This document shows positions 49,690-58,975 of a stretch of 64,000 nucleotides of DNA, one piece after another. The DNA comes from Verrucomicrobiota bacterium. GTDB taxonomy: Bacteria; Verrucomicrobiota; Verrucomicrobiia; Opitutales; Opitutaceae. The notes beneath the pieces were generated by a model that had not been told where the DNA came from, did not search any database, and worked only from the letters and a program-made list of their open reading frames with translations. Each line of letters starts with the position of its first letter. The first letter of the stretch is position 1. The stretch lies in NCBI GenBank assembly GCA_028293545.1, contig JAQGOP010000027.1, positions 1-64,000 on the forward strand, given 5' to 3'. The position numbers were made by a program, and so were the translations under genes.

Positions 49690-49906
49690 AACGCGGCCGT
49701 CTGCCTGGCGTAGGGCGCGGTCTCTGACCCGCCTCCGGAAAAACGCCGCGCCCGTTTTCGACTGCTCGTTCGGATTCACCACAAACCTGCGACCCGGTGC
49801 TTGAAACGCGCAACGGAGCCAGTCGAGGACATGGCGCTACCTTTCCGGTGCATTGGCCCACTCGCTACCCGCTAATTTCCCTAAGCAGGCGGGCCGCCTG
49901 CGCTAC
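49690..49906. repeat. Type C repeat with one REP, reversed
   Basis: Mirror copy of 43397-43583: ACAAACCTGCGACC, GGAGCCAGTCGAGGACATGG and a minus REP at 49884-49906. The REP is read through by the Hpt gene and codes for its last residues. Confidence 0.75.
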
Positions 49907-50237
49907 CCCGGCAGTAGGCCTTCAGCGAAATCGCGACGTGTTCAAATTCGGCGACGGTGGCGGCGAGGTCGGCGGCGGTGACTTCAGCGTTGGCGGTGGT
50001 GAGGCGGGCCTCGAGTACGGCCATCTGCGATGAAAGCTTGTCGGCGCCGACGATCGTCGAGCTGCTTTTCAGGCTGTGCGCGGCCCGGCGGCGCTGCTCG
50101 CGATCGCCGTTGCTCAGCTCGGCGAGGAGGATCGGGAAATTGTCCATGTACATCTGCGCCAGCTCGCGGGCGGAATCGTCACCGAGCGCCGAGCTTAGCT
50201 CAGCCAGGGCTTCGTTCGGAGGAGGCAGGCTGCTCAT
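49881..50237 (-). CDS. Hpt phosphotransfer protein
   Basis: 118 aa four-helix histidine phosphotransfer domain; the phospho-accepting His is in AAHSLKSSSTIVGA. It can shuttle phosphate between hybrid kinases and regulators such as the adjacent LuxR-type protein. The last eight residues (GSAGGPPA) and the stop codon are encoded by a REP palindrome, so the original 3' end was probably altered by the repeat. Confidence 0.85.
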   Translation of the reverse strand: MSSLPPPNEALAELSSALGDDSARELAQMYMDNFPILLAELSNGDREQRRRAAHSLKSSSTIVGADKLSSQMAVLEARLTTANAEVTAADLAATVAEFEHVAISLKAYCRGSAGGPPA

Positions 50238-50272
50238 GGGGCGAAACCGTAGGTCCGCGCAAAGGCCTGAGG

Positions 50273-50484
50273 CAATTGCGGATTGTGAAAACGAGCCGCG
50301 GCCTGCCGGATATTGGATACCGGATTCCGGAAACCGGATCGTTCGAACCCAGAACTTTAACCACAAATGGACACGAATCCGGTTCCAGACGTTTTCCGCG
50401 GATTATGGCAGTGCTTACGGAATCTGGCCGATTCGCAGGCAGCCCCGAGGTCCGAACCCGAATCCGGGTCCATTCGTGGTGAAA
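50273..50484. repeat. Half type E plus type D palindromic repeat
   Basis: 50273-50345 has ATTGCGGATTGTG and ATACCGGATTCCGGAAACCG, half of the lysA-downstream element. 50356-50484 has arms TTTAACCACAAATGGACACG and CGGGTCCATTCGTGGTGAAA. No gene in 50238-50495. Confidence 0.7.
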
Positions 50485-50495
50485 ACCGCCTTGGA

Positions 50496-50987
50496 CTATT
50501 TGGTGCCAGGTGGCCGCACTCCGCAATTCCTCAGCCGCTCGCCCGTGAGGCGGCAGATGGTCCAGTCGAGCTTTCGCTCGGCGCCGAGGGATTCGTAGAA
50601 TTCAATCGCGGGCTGGTTCCAGTCGAGCACGGCCCATTCCATGCGGCCGCAACCGCGCTCGTTCGCGAGCTGGGCGAGATGCAGCAAAAGTCCCTTCCCG
50701 AGACCCTGGCCGCGGAAGGCCGGTTTCACGAACAGGTCCTCGAGGTAGATGCCCGGCTTGGCGAGGAAGGTGGAATAGTTCGTGAAGAAAACCGCGAAGC
50801 CTGCGGGCGTGTCGTTCTCGTCGAATGCGAGGATGCACTCCGCCGCAGGACGATCGCCGAACAGCGTCGCGCGCAGCTTTTCCTCCGTCGCCTCGACCTC
50901 GTGCAGCAATTTCTCGTACGCCGCGAGATCGCGGATGAAAGCGAGGACGAGCGGGAGATCGGAAGCGATCGCGGGACGGATTTTCAT
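50496..50987 (-). CDS. GNAT N-acetyltransferase
   Basis: 163 aa. The acetyl-CoA loop is RGQGLGKGLLLHLAQLANER (motif A Q/RxxGxG/A), preceded by IYLEDLFVKPAFRG and followed by MEWAVLDWNQPAIEFYESLG. This set matches the diamine/spermidine acetyltransferase-like GNAT subgroup; substrate is unknown. Confidence 0.88.
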   Translation of the reverse strand: MKIRPAIASDLPLVLAFIRDLAAYEKLLHEVEATEEKLRATLFGDRPAAECILAFDENDTPAGFAVFFTNYSTFLAKPGIYLEDLFVKPAFRGQGLGKGLLLHLAQLANERGCGRMEWAVLDWNQPAIEFYESLGAERKLDWTICRLTGERLRNCGVRPPGTK

Positions 50988-51035
50988 GGCCGGAAGAAAG
51001 CGCAGCGAATTGGAGCCAGACTCAACCTAAAACCC

Positions 51036-51158
51036 GGATGGTTGACCGCAGAAAAGCGCAATTTCCTGAGGCTTCGAATCAAAATATCCGTGCGTTCGTA
51101 AGCGCTCCCAAAACTCCGTCGCAGCCCGGAAACTCGCGCTTTTGCGGCCAACAATCCG
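51036..51158. repeat. Type B palindromic repeat, reversed
   Basis: Arms GGTTGACCGCAGAAAAGCGC and (reverse) GCGCTTTTGCGGCCAAC around TTCGTAAGCGCTCCCAAAAC; more diverged than the copies at 1.7 and 12.0 kb. The rest of 50988-51314 shows no gene. Confidence 0.75.
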
Positions 51159-51314
51159 GAGCTTGGAATCGGAAGGGCCTGAACGAACTCGTCGACCCGC
51201 ACTCCTTCGAGCTCCGTTGCCTTCCGTCCATGATCCGATCCTGCGGGAAGCGGCGAATTCAAATGGTCGACAAATTCATGGCTGGGCGATTGTTTGCGCG
51301 GCGTCTTTCGCCGC

Positions 51315-54209
51315 ATGACGCCTGCCCTGATGCACCTGCCCCAACTTCAGCTTCCCATGGCGCTGGGCGGTTGGTGGGTGGCGGGGTTGAGTGCGGCCGC
51401 TGCGGGTGCGCTCGGCTGGTGGCTCGGCGCGCGACGCAAGGATGCGCCCTCCGACGATGAATCGCGGCGGCTGCATCAGTTCCTTTTTGATAGCGCGGTC
51501 GAGGGCATTTATGAGAACCCCGCGAACGGCGGGTTCCGCATCGCGAATCCCGCGATGGCGCGGATCCTCGGTTACGAAAGCGTGGAGGAATTGCTCCGCG
51601 CGACGCCGGCCCAGACCGCGAGCATCTATGTGATGCCGGACCGCCGGAGCGAATTCCTGGCGCAGGTGGCCTCGCGCGACACCCTGACGGATTTCGAATC
51701 CGAGATCCGCCGGCCCGACGGATCGACCCGCTGGATTTCGGAAAACGTGCGCGTCGTGCGAAACGCGTCCGGTCAGGTCGCTGCGGTCCAAGGTTTCGTG
51801 ACCGACATCACCGCGCGCAAGCAGGCCGAAGGCGCGACGCGTGAAAGCGAGGAACGGTACCGCGGGCTTTTCTTCGCGAACCCGTACCCGATGTGGATCT
51901 ACGATCGCGAGACGCTCCGCTACCTTTCCGTCAACGACGCCGCCGTCGAGCTCTACGGCTATTCGCGCGAGGAATTCGCGACGATGCAGCTGCCGGACAT
52001 GCGCCCGGCGACGGAAGTTGAGACATTGAAGCACGCGATCCGTGCGATGCAGGCGGGGCGCAACCAGCCCGGCGTCTTCACCCACCGCACCAAGGACGGC
52101 CGCTTGCTGCGGATCGAGGTCACGACGCTGGTGTTCACGGGGCAGGGCCGCGAACAGGTGCTCTGCATCGCGCGCGATTTGACGGAGCGGGAGAAGGCAC
52201 GCGCGGCGTTGAGCGAGAGCGAATCGCGCTATCGGCTGCTGTTTGAAAATTCCCCGATCGGGATTGTGGAGTACGATTATCGGTCGACGGTCGAGTGGAT
52301 GGACCAGCTGCGCGCGCAAGGCGTGACCGACTTGGAGGCGTGGGCGGAGGTGAATCGCGAGCAATGGAACGACCGGTTGCGCAGCCTGCCGCTGGTGGGG
52401 ATCAATGGATCCGCGCTGCGCCTGCTGAAAGCGGGATCGGTCGAGGATCTCCCGACCAACCTCGATCGCCTCGTGCCCGAATCCGGCTGGGCGGTGCGCC
52501 GGCAGTCGTTTTTCGCCGCGTGGCATGGCCGCAACGAATCGGAAGGCGAGATCACGCTCCATTCGCTCGATGGCAGCATCCATCACGTGCACACGCACTG
52601 GTGGGTGCCGATGCTGGACGGAAAACCGTTCTACGCGCGCACGCCGATCGTGCTGCTCGATCTCACGGAGGAGCGGGCAGTCGAACGCGCGCTGGCGGCC
52701 GAGCGCGAACGGCTGGCCGTGACCTTGCGCGCCATGGCCGAGGGCGTCGTCACGACCGATCAGGAAGGCGTGGTCCTTTTCATCAACCAGGCCGCGAGTG
52801 CGATCACCGGGTGGTCGTCATCGGCGGCGACCGGAAGGCATATCAGCGAAGTCTGCACGCTGCGTCATGCCCGCACCGGCGCAATTGTCGAACTGCCGGT
52901 GACGGCCGCGATGGCGGCGGGCCGGGTCCTCGACCTGCCCTCGCAAACCGTGGCGTTGCGGCGCGTCGGCGGGCGGGGGATGGTGGAAGGCTGCTGCGCC
53001 CCGATGCAGGACGCCGCGGGCCAGGGCATCGGCGCGGTGCTGGTGTTGCGCGACGTGACCGAGCGCTCGCGGCTCGAGTCGGAGCTGGAGCGCGCGTCCA
53101 AGCTCGAGTCGGTGGGGATCCTGGCCGGCGGCATCGCCCACGATTTCAACAACATCCTCGCGGTGGTGATGGGGAATTTGACGCTCGCGCAACTCGACCC
53201 GGCGACGGAAGGCACGCCGGTGGTGCGGTGGCTGCGCGAGGCGGAGCGGGCGACACTGCGCGCGCGGGACCTGACGCAACAGCTGCTGACGTTTGCCAAG
53301 GGCGGGGACCCGGTGCGCATGGCGGTGCGTTTGCCTGAGGTGGTACGGGAAGCCGCGGAGTTTGCGCTGCATGGCTCGCCGGTGCGCGCGGAGTTTGAGA
53401 TTGCCGAGGACCTTTGGGCGGCGGACGTGGATCGCAGCCAGATCGGGCAGGTGGTCCAGAACCTCGCGATCAACGCGATGCAGTCGATGCGGAACGGCGG
53501 GATCATCAAGGTCGCGCTGCACAACGCGGAGCTGGCGGAAGGCCAGCAGCCGTCGCTGCCGCCGGGACGATATCTCGAGCTCACGCTGAGCGACACCGGG
53601 TCGGGGATTTCAGCGGAGCATCTCGCGCGGATTTTCGAGCCCTATTTCACGACGAAGGAGCACGGGAGCGGCTTGGGGCTCGCGACGGTTTATTCCATCA
53701 CGCGCAAGCACCAAGGCCACGTGCAGGTGGAGTCGGAAGTGGGGAAGGGCACGACCTTCCGCCTGTGGCTGCCCGCGGCGAAGATGGCGCCTTCGACCCC
53801 GCAGGAAGGCCGCTCGGCGCTCGACCCGATGAGCGGGCGCGTGCTCTTCATGGATGACGAGGATCCGATCCGCGCGATGGTGGAAGTGCTGCTGGCCCGG
53901 CTGGGGTTGAAAGTGACGACGGTGGCGGATGGCGCGGCGCTGTTGAAGGAATACTCCGTGGCGCGCGGCGGGGGCGAACCGTATGACGTCGTGATCATGG
54001 ATCTCACCGTGCCGGGGGCGATGGGTGGCCGCGAGGCGATGCAGGAATTGGTGAAGATCAACCCGACGGTGCGTGCGATCGTTTCGAGCGGTTATTCGGG
54101 CGACCCGATCCTGGCAAATTTCCGCGCCCACGGATTCTGCGGCATCGTGCCCAAGCCATACCGCCTGGCGGACCTGGCGAGCGCGGTGCGAAACGCGCTC
54201 ACGAAGTGA
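51315..54209 (+). CDS. PAS-rich hybrid sensor histidine kinase
   Basis: 964 aa. One N-terminal membrane helix (about 13-38), then four PAS domains (roughly 50-175, 180-300, 300-460 with a long insert, and 465-585), a HisKA domain (GGIAHDFNNILAVVMGN), an HATPase domain (NLAINAMQSMRNGG, DTGSGISAE, GSGLGLATV) and a C-terminal receiver (RVLFMDDEDPIRAM, DVVIMDLTVPGAMGG). ATG 51315 is preferred over an earlier TTG because it leads directly into the helix. Orphan kinase; stimulus unknown. Confidence 0.92.
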   Translation: MTPALMHLPQLQLPMALGGWWVAGLSAAAAGALGWWLGARRKDAPSDDESRRLHQFLFDSAVEGIYENPANGGFRIANPAMARILGYESVEELLRATPAQTASIYVMPDRRSEFLAQVASRDTLTDFESEIRRPDGSTRWISENVRVVRNASGQVAAVQGFVTDITARKQAEGATRESEERYRGLFFANPYPMWIYDRETLRYLSVNDAAVELYGYSREEFATMQLPDMRPATEVETLKHAIRAMQAGRNQPGVFTHRTKDGRLLRIEVTTLVFTGQGREQVLCIARDLTEREKARAALSESESRYRLLFENSPIGIVEYDYRSTVEWMDQLRAQGVTDLEAWAEVNREQWNDRLRSLPLVGINGSALRLLKAGSVEDLPTNLDRLVPESGWAVRRQSFFAAWHGRNESEGEITLHSLDGSIHHVHTHWWVPMLDGKPFYARTPIVLLDLTEERAVERALAAERERLAVTLRAMAEGVVTTDQEGVVLFINQAASAITGWSSSAATGRHISEVCTLRHARTGAIVELPVTAAMAAGRVLDLPSQTVALRRVGGRGMVEGCCAPMQDAAGQGIGAVLVLRDVTERSRLESELERASKLESVGILAGGIAHDFNNILAVVMGNLTLAQLDPATEGTPVVRWLREAERATLRARDLTQQLLTFAKGGDPVRMAVRLPEVVREAAEFALHGSPVRAEFEIAEDLWAADVDRSQIGQVVQNLAINAMQSMRNGGIIKVALHNAELAEGQQPSLPPGRYLELTLSDTGSGISAEHLARIFEPYFTTKEHGSGLGLATVYSITRKHQGHVQVESEVGKGTTFRLWLPAAKMAPSTPQEGRSALDPMSGRVLFMDDEDPIRAMVEVLLARLGLKVTTVADGAALLKEYSVARGGGEPYDVVIMDLTVPGAMGGREAMQELVKINPTVRAIVSSGYSGDPILANFRAHGFCGIVPKPYRLADLASAVRNALTK

Positions 54210-54222
54210 ACGCATTTCGAAT

Positions 54223-54645
54223 GTAGCGCAGGCATCCTGCCTGCTGACCTCAAGCCCGCGTCCCGGCCCGCGTCGAAAAGGACACTACCTGCTCCTCGAA
54301 AACGAGCGAGGCAGAGGTGAACGTTCGCATACGAGGCGGCTCGCGGATGCGGCGAAACAGACAGGATGCCTGCGCTACATTTGAATTTTGTAGTGCGGCA
54401 AATATCGCCGGGAGTGAAATCCAGTTTGGGTTAACATGCACCCAGTGCAGCAATTCGGGTGGAACGAATCAACGGCGGGAGGTGCAACCGGATCGCGCTG
54501 CGTGTGAGGCTGCGATCCGGCGTCAAGCAGGCATCCTGCCTGCTGAACTCCATCCTGACAGACGTCCTGCTCTATGAATATATCACGGGGGAGAGGGCGG
54601 AACGAGGGGTTTGCTCGCGGTCAGCAGGCAGGATGCCTGCGCTAC
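54223..54645. repeat. Cluster of four variant REP palindromes
   Basis: Copies at 54223-54246 (plus), 54356-54378 (minus), 54521-54545 (plus-like) and 54622-54645 (minus). The stem is GCAGGCATCCTGCCTGC, i.e. GGCA/TGCC replaces GGCGG/CCGCC with pairing kept. They form two inverted pairs about 155 and 125 bases apart. No gene is seen in 54210-54651. Confidence 0.8.
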
Positions 54646-54651
54646 ATTCGA

Positions 54652-55392
54652 TCACGCTTTCTTCCACTTCTTCAGCTGCTCGAGCGAGAGGCGGACGGAC
54701 TCCAGTGGGGCGTGGTTGTATTGCTCGACTTCAACGATGTACCACTCGACGGCGCCGATCGTTTCGACGGCGGTGAAAACTTCCTCGAAGTTCACGGGGC
54801 CGGTGCCGATTTCCTTTTCGTCCTTCAAATGGACGGTGCGAATCCGGCGGCCTTGCTCGCGGATGAAGTCCGCGGGGTTTTTTCCGCCGACCTGGATCCA
54901 ATAAACATCGGCCTGGCAGCCCAGGTCGCGCGGCGCGGCGGCGTCGAGCATCCAATCCAACACGCGCCGGCCATCGACGATCGCGAGTTCCGAGGCGTGG
55001 TTGTGGAAGGCGAACTGGATGCCATGGGAACGGAACGTCGCGCCGAGCGCGCCAAGTTCCTCGCCGAGGCGCGTGCAGGCGGCGCCGGAATGATAGTGCC
55101 CGGGCGGCCACCACGGACAGGTCATGTGCCGGGTTCCGAGCAGCAGCGCCTCGTCGATGCACTGGTTCAGGTCGGCGCGCAGCTGGGTGATGCCCGCGTG
55201 AATCCCGGCGACCTTGAGCCCGGCGGCGTCGAGCGCGGCTTTGGCGCCCTTGGCGTCGGTGTTGCCGAAGCCGGCGATTTCAACTCCCGCGTAACCCATC
55301 CGCGCCACATCGCCCACGGTGGCGGCGAAATCGCGCGCGGTGTCGTTGCGCACGGACCAGAGTTGCAGGGCGATGGGAATTTTTTTGCTCAT
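54652..55392 (-). CDS. Sugar phosphate isomerase/epimerase family protein
   Basis: 246-aa xylose-isomerase-like TIM barrel: IALQLWSVRND, GYAGVEIAGFGN, HAGITQLRAD, IQFAFHNHASEL (His/Glu region), GCQADVYWIQVGG (metal Asp), VHLKDEKE and WYIVEVEQYN (final Glu). Very common in Verrucomicrobia and Planctomycetes, usually in sugar or inositol catabolism; the substrate here is unknown. Confidence 0.87.
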   Translation of the reverse strand: MSKKIPIALQLWSVRNDTARDFAATVGDVARMGYAGVEIAGFGNTDAKGAKAALDAAGLKVAGIHAGITQLRADLNQCIDEALLLGTRHMTCPWWPPGHYHSGAACTRLGEELGALGATFRSHGIQFAFHNHASELAIVDGRRVLDWMLDAAAPRDLGCQADVYWIQVGGKNPADFIREQGRRIRTVHLKDEKEIGTGPVNFEEVFTAVETIGAVEWYIVEVEQYNHAPLESVRLSLEQLKKWKKA

Positions 55393-55562
55393 GGGGAAAG
55401 GAGGGAGCCGCCAAGCACGGCAAGGAGGGAAGGGAAGTCAACGTTGCGGAAGAAGCGAAAGCGGGGGCTCCAAGCTCCAATGAAACTTCGAAATGTCCAA
55501 TCGCCTGCCGGGGTTTCATTGGAGCTTGGAGCTCTTTGCCCGCCCCGACATCCTGGGGCGCA

Positions 55563-55991
55563 ATGAAGTCCTCCATTCTCGCGCTGCTCTGGCTCGCCGT
55601 CGCCGCCGTCGCCTCCGCCCAGGTCGGAACCGACGCGCCGCTTCACCTGAGCAAACCCGCAGCCCGCGCCGAACTCGTGGCGGCGGTCAACGTGCAGCTG
55701 GGATATTTTCGCGCGGGCGACTGGGAGCACGCTTACGGCTGCGCGTCGAAAAATTTCCAACAGGTCATGCCGCTCGACACGTTCGTCGAGCTGATCGGCA
55801 CGAAGTATCCGCTCGTGTGGAAAAATACCCGCGCGGAATTCGCCCCGTCGCGCGACAACGGCGTGATCGCCGTCGTGCCCGTCCGCGTGTTTGGCGAGCG
55901 CACGAGCGAGGCTTACAACTGGCTCCTCGTGAAGGAAGGCGGGGCGTGGAAGGTCACGGGCGTGGTGCCGCAGCCGATTTCCGGCGCGTAG
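55563..55991 (+). CDS. DUF4864-like exported protein
   Basis: 142 aa with a signal peptide (MKSSILALLWLAVAAVASAQ) and a cystatin/NTF2-like body: VNVQLGYFRAGDWEHAYGCA, FVELIGTKYPLVWKNTRAEF and LLVKEGGAWKVTGVV. This matches small periplasmic proteins of unknown function (DUF4864). Followed by the S41 protease gene on the same strand after 66 bases. Confidence 0.75.
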   Translation: MKSSILALLWLAVAAVASAQVGTDAPLHLSKPAARAELVAAVNVQLGYFRAGDWEHAYGCASKNFQQVMPLDTFVELIGTKYPLVWKNTRAEFAPSRDNGVIAVVPVRVFGERTSEAYNWLLVKEGGAWKVTGVVPQPISGA

Positions 55992-56057
55992 GCCAACCAC
56001 GCGCGCCACTTTCCCATCGGCGTTGACTCGCCCGGCGGGGACGTGTGAATCGCGGGC

Positions 56058-57428
56058 GTGATCCATCGTTTTTCCCCCGCGGCCCGCTGGGCGCTGGTTT
56101 TGCTGGTTTCGATTCTCACGGTCCGCGCGACGGAGCCGGAGAAGGAAAAAATTCCCGAGGCGGATTGGCCGGATGTCCGCGAACGAACCTTCACTGAGGT
56201 CTGGCAAACGGTGAACGACACGTATTGCGATCCGACGTTCGGGGGCGTCGATTGGGCGGCCATGCGGGTGAAATACCACGCCAAGCTCGCCGATTCCACG
56301 GACAAGGCGAAGTTGCGCGACCTTCTCCAGTCGATGCTCAACGAACTCCGCCGCACCCATTTCGCGATCCTGCCGCGTGAAGCCGCGGTGTTCACGCCGG
56401 CGGAGCGCACGCGCATCGGGACCGTCGGCGCCACGTTTGCGCGCGTCGAGGGCCAGATCGTGGTCGCAAAGGTTCACCCCGGTTCGCCCGCCGACCTAGC
56501 GGGAATCACCCCGGGACAGGTCGTGCTCGGCGTGAACGGTTTTACGATGGCCCAGTTGGGCAGCTGGCTGACGCAGGCGGGAATGTCGGAGTCGCGCAGC
56601 TCGTTTTACCTCGCGAACTATGTGACCGGCTGGCTGCGGCGCCCGGTCGGAACCGAGGTGCAGCTCGCGCTGGCCGACGCCGCCGGCGGCGCGAAGGAAG
56701 TGAAGCTGACCTGTGCGCCGCACGACGGCGCGTGGTCGGAGCCGCTCGGGAATTTTCCCTCCCTGCCGCTGGAGATGACGACCACGCGTGCGCCGGACGG
56801 GCTCGCTTACCTCAGTTTCAATCTGTTCACCCCGTCGCTGATGAAAGGCGTGCGGACGTTCCTGCGTTCGCTTCAACCGGGTGACGGGCTCGTGATCGAC
56901 CTGCGCGGGAACGGCGGCGGTGTCACAGTCATGGCCCCGGGCATCAGTGGCTGGCTGACGACGAAGGAATTTTCCCTCGGCGGCATGTCGCTGCGTCAGG
57001 GGTTCATGTCGTTCGCGGTGTTTCCGCAGGAGAAGGCGTTCACGGGCCCGGTCGCGATCCTCATCGACAGCGGGTCGGCGTCGACCAGCGAAATCCTCGC
57101 CGCCGGGCTCCAGGAGGAAGGCCGCGCCCGGATCTTTGGCGAGCGCAGCGCGGGCGCGGCGCTGCCTTCGTCGTTCAAGACCCTGCCAATGGGGGATCTT
57201 TTCCAATTCGCGATCGCCGACATGAAGACGCCGAAGGGCAAAGTCCTCGAGGGCGAAGGCGTCGCCCCCGACCAGGACGTGCAGCGCACGCGCGCCGGGC
57301 TCGCGGCGGGTGAAGACCCGGTGCTCAGCGCGGCGAACTCCTGGCTCGATCGTGAGCGCCATGCGGCGCCCGCCAATGCGGCCGGTGCCGGAACCCCGAA
57401 GATCCCGGCGGAATCGAAGCCAAGATAA
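56058..57428 (+). CDS. S41-family peptidase with PDZ domain
   Basis: 456 aa from GTG 56058, with a signal peptide (WALVLLVSILTVRA). A helical N-terminal part, a PDZ domain (about 125-210; VHPGSPADLAGITPGQVVLG) and the S41 core: VIDLRGNGGG, then the nucleophile Ser in DSGSASTSEILAAGLQEEGR and GERSAGAAL, where classical Ctp enzymes have a Lys. Probably a periplasmic serine protease of the Ser-His type rather than Ser-Lys. The next gene starts 7 bases after its stop. Confidence 0.9.
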   Translation: MIHRFSPAARWALVLLVSILTVRATEPEKEKIPEADWPDVRERTFTEVWQTVNDTYCDPTFGGVDWAAMRVKYHAKLADSTDKAKLRDLLQSMLNELRRTHFAILPREAAVFTPAERTRIGTVGATFARVEGQIVVAKVHPGSPADLAGITPGQVVLGVNGFTMAQLGSWLTQAGMSESRSSFYLANYVTGWLRRPVGTEVQLALADAAGGAKEVKLTCAPHDGAWSEPLGNFPSLPLEMTTTRAPDGLAYLSFNLFTPSLMKGVRTFLRSLQPGDGLVIDLRGNGGGVTVMAPGISGWLTTKEFSLGGMSLRQGFMSFAVFPQEKAFTGPVAILIDSGSASTSEILAAGLQEEGRARIFGERSAGAALPSSFKTLPMGDLFQFAIADMKTPKGKVLEGEGVAPDQDVQRTRAGLAAGEDPVLSAANSWLDRERHAAPANAAGAGTPKIPAESKPR

Positions 57429-57435
57429 ATTTCCC

Positions 57436-58863
57436 ATGATGCGCTTTTTTTTCCGCGGCGCCGCGGCGCTGGTTTTCCTGGGCTTGGTCGGATGCGTGAG
57501 CACCCCGCCCAACCCGGTGGGCGCAAGCAGCAGCGAGTCCCGCGCCGCCGACGCGATCATCGATCGCTGGATCGAGGGCCTGGGCGGCGAACGCGCGATC
57601 CGGAAACTCGCGAGCCTGGAGACGCGCCAGTCGTTCCAGTTCGACCCGGGCGCGCGTAAGATGGAGATCCACATGCGCAAGGTCGCCTCCGGGAATTATC
57701 GCTTCGAAGGGAACCTCAGCGGCGTCGGCGAACTGGCGGAAGGTTTCGACGGACGGACGGCCTGGCGGGAAAATCCGTCGTTGGGCTTTGGGCTGATCCC
57801 GACGCAGGAACTGATCAACACCCTGCAGACGGACGACTTCCTGCGCCCGCTGAAGACCCGTCTGATGTATCCCAGGCGGCGGAAGGTCGCGGATGAAACA
57901 CTCGGGGGCAGGAGCTTTCAGGTCCTCGCGATGGGTGGCCGCGACGGGGTGACAGAGAAGTGGCTCTTCGCCGCCGATACGGGCCGATTGATGCGAGTGG
58001 AACGACCGCCGTTGAATTCCGCCGGAACGCCGATCGTCATGGAATATTCCGACTATCGGAAAGTCGGCGAATTTGCCTACGCGTTTGGGACCGAGCGCAC
58101 CGAAGGGGCGAACAAGATCACGATGCGCTACGCGAGCGTCAGGCCGAACGTGCCGATCGACCAAAAAATTTTCACCCCGCCCGCCGACCGCATGCGCGAG
58201 GCCAAGGAGGTCGAACGCATCCTGGCGAAGCATCTGGACGCGATCGGCGGGATCGAGCCATTGGCGCGGATCAGCACGCGCGTGATCACGGCCAGCGTCG
58301 AGGTGACCACCTCCGGAATAAAGCTCCACACCACCATCACGCAGAAGCGGCCGAATTTGATCGTGAGCGAGCAGGACATGCCGGGCATGGGGCGTTCCTC
58401 GCAGGGATTTGACGGACGGACAGGCTGGTCGAGCAGCGACATGCAGGGCTATCGGACGTTGGCCGACGCCGAGCTTCAATCGCTGGTGAGCAATTCGGAT
58501 GTGCGCGTCGATGCCCAGCTGCGTGAGCGCTGCCCGATGCGAACTTTGCTGGGCGAGCGGGACGTCAATGGCCGCCCGGCCTACGCGATCAAGCTGGCTT
58601 CACTGCAGGGCGTCGCGGGCACGTATTTTTTCGACAAGGAGAATGGCCGGCTGGTGCGGATCGAATCGGTTTTCAATGTCGGCCCGCAAAGCAACCTGCG
58701 CGCGGCGCTCGACTTTTCGGATTTCCGGAACGTCGAGGGCGTCATCATGCCGTTCGTAACCACGATGACCAACCCGGCGATGCGGACGGTCACGACGCTG
58801 GAGTCGGTGAAAGTAAACGTGCCCGTGGACGACGCCATATTTCGCCCGCGGAAGGACGACTGA
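57436..58863 (+). CDS. Lipoprotein with two repeated domains
   Basis: 475 aa. Lipobox near LVFLGLVGCVS (Cys about 19-20). Two domains of about 190 residues repeat: each has an early IEGLGGERAI or LDAIGGIEPLAR helix, then FDGRTAW or FDGRTGW, and ends with a YSDYRKVGEFAYAF or FSDFRNVEGVIMPF strand and an IFTPP/IFRPR close. The fold resembles LolA/LolB-like or outer-membrane lipoprotein sorting sheets (inference). Coupled to the S41 protease gene (7-base gap), so they may work together at the envelope. Confidence 0.78.
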   Translation: MMRFFFRGAAALVFLGLVGCVSTPPNPVGASSSESRAADAIIDRWIEGLGGERAIRKLASLETRQSFQFDPGARKMEIHMRKVASGNYRFEGNLSGVGELAEGFDGRTAWRENPSLGFGLIPTQELINTLQTDDFLRPLKTRLMYPRRRKVADETLGGRSFQVLAMGGRDGVTEKWLFAADTGRLMRVERPPLNSAGTPIVMEYSDYRKVGEFAYAFGTERTEGANKITMRYASVRPNVPIDQKIFTPPADRMREAKEVERILAKHLDAIGGIEPLARISTRVITASVEVTTSGIKLHTTITQKRPNLIVSEQDMPGMGRSSQGFDGRTGWSSSDMQGYRTLADAELQSLVSNSDVRVDAQLRERCPMRTLLGERDVNGRPAYAIKLASLQGVAGTYFFDKENGRLVRIESVFNVGPQSNLRAALDFSDFRNVEGVIMPFVTTMTNPAMRTVTTLESVKVNVPVDDAIFRPRKDD

Positions 58864-58975
58864 GTTGGTCCCGACATCGCATCGCCGATCCCTGACTCGC
58901 TCCCCCGTCTCCTCTCGGATTCGGGTCCATTCGCGGTTTTAGAACCGGCGTCGGTTGGAAACCGACGCTAAGGTA

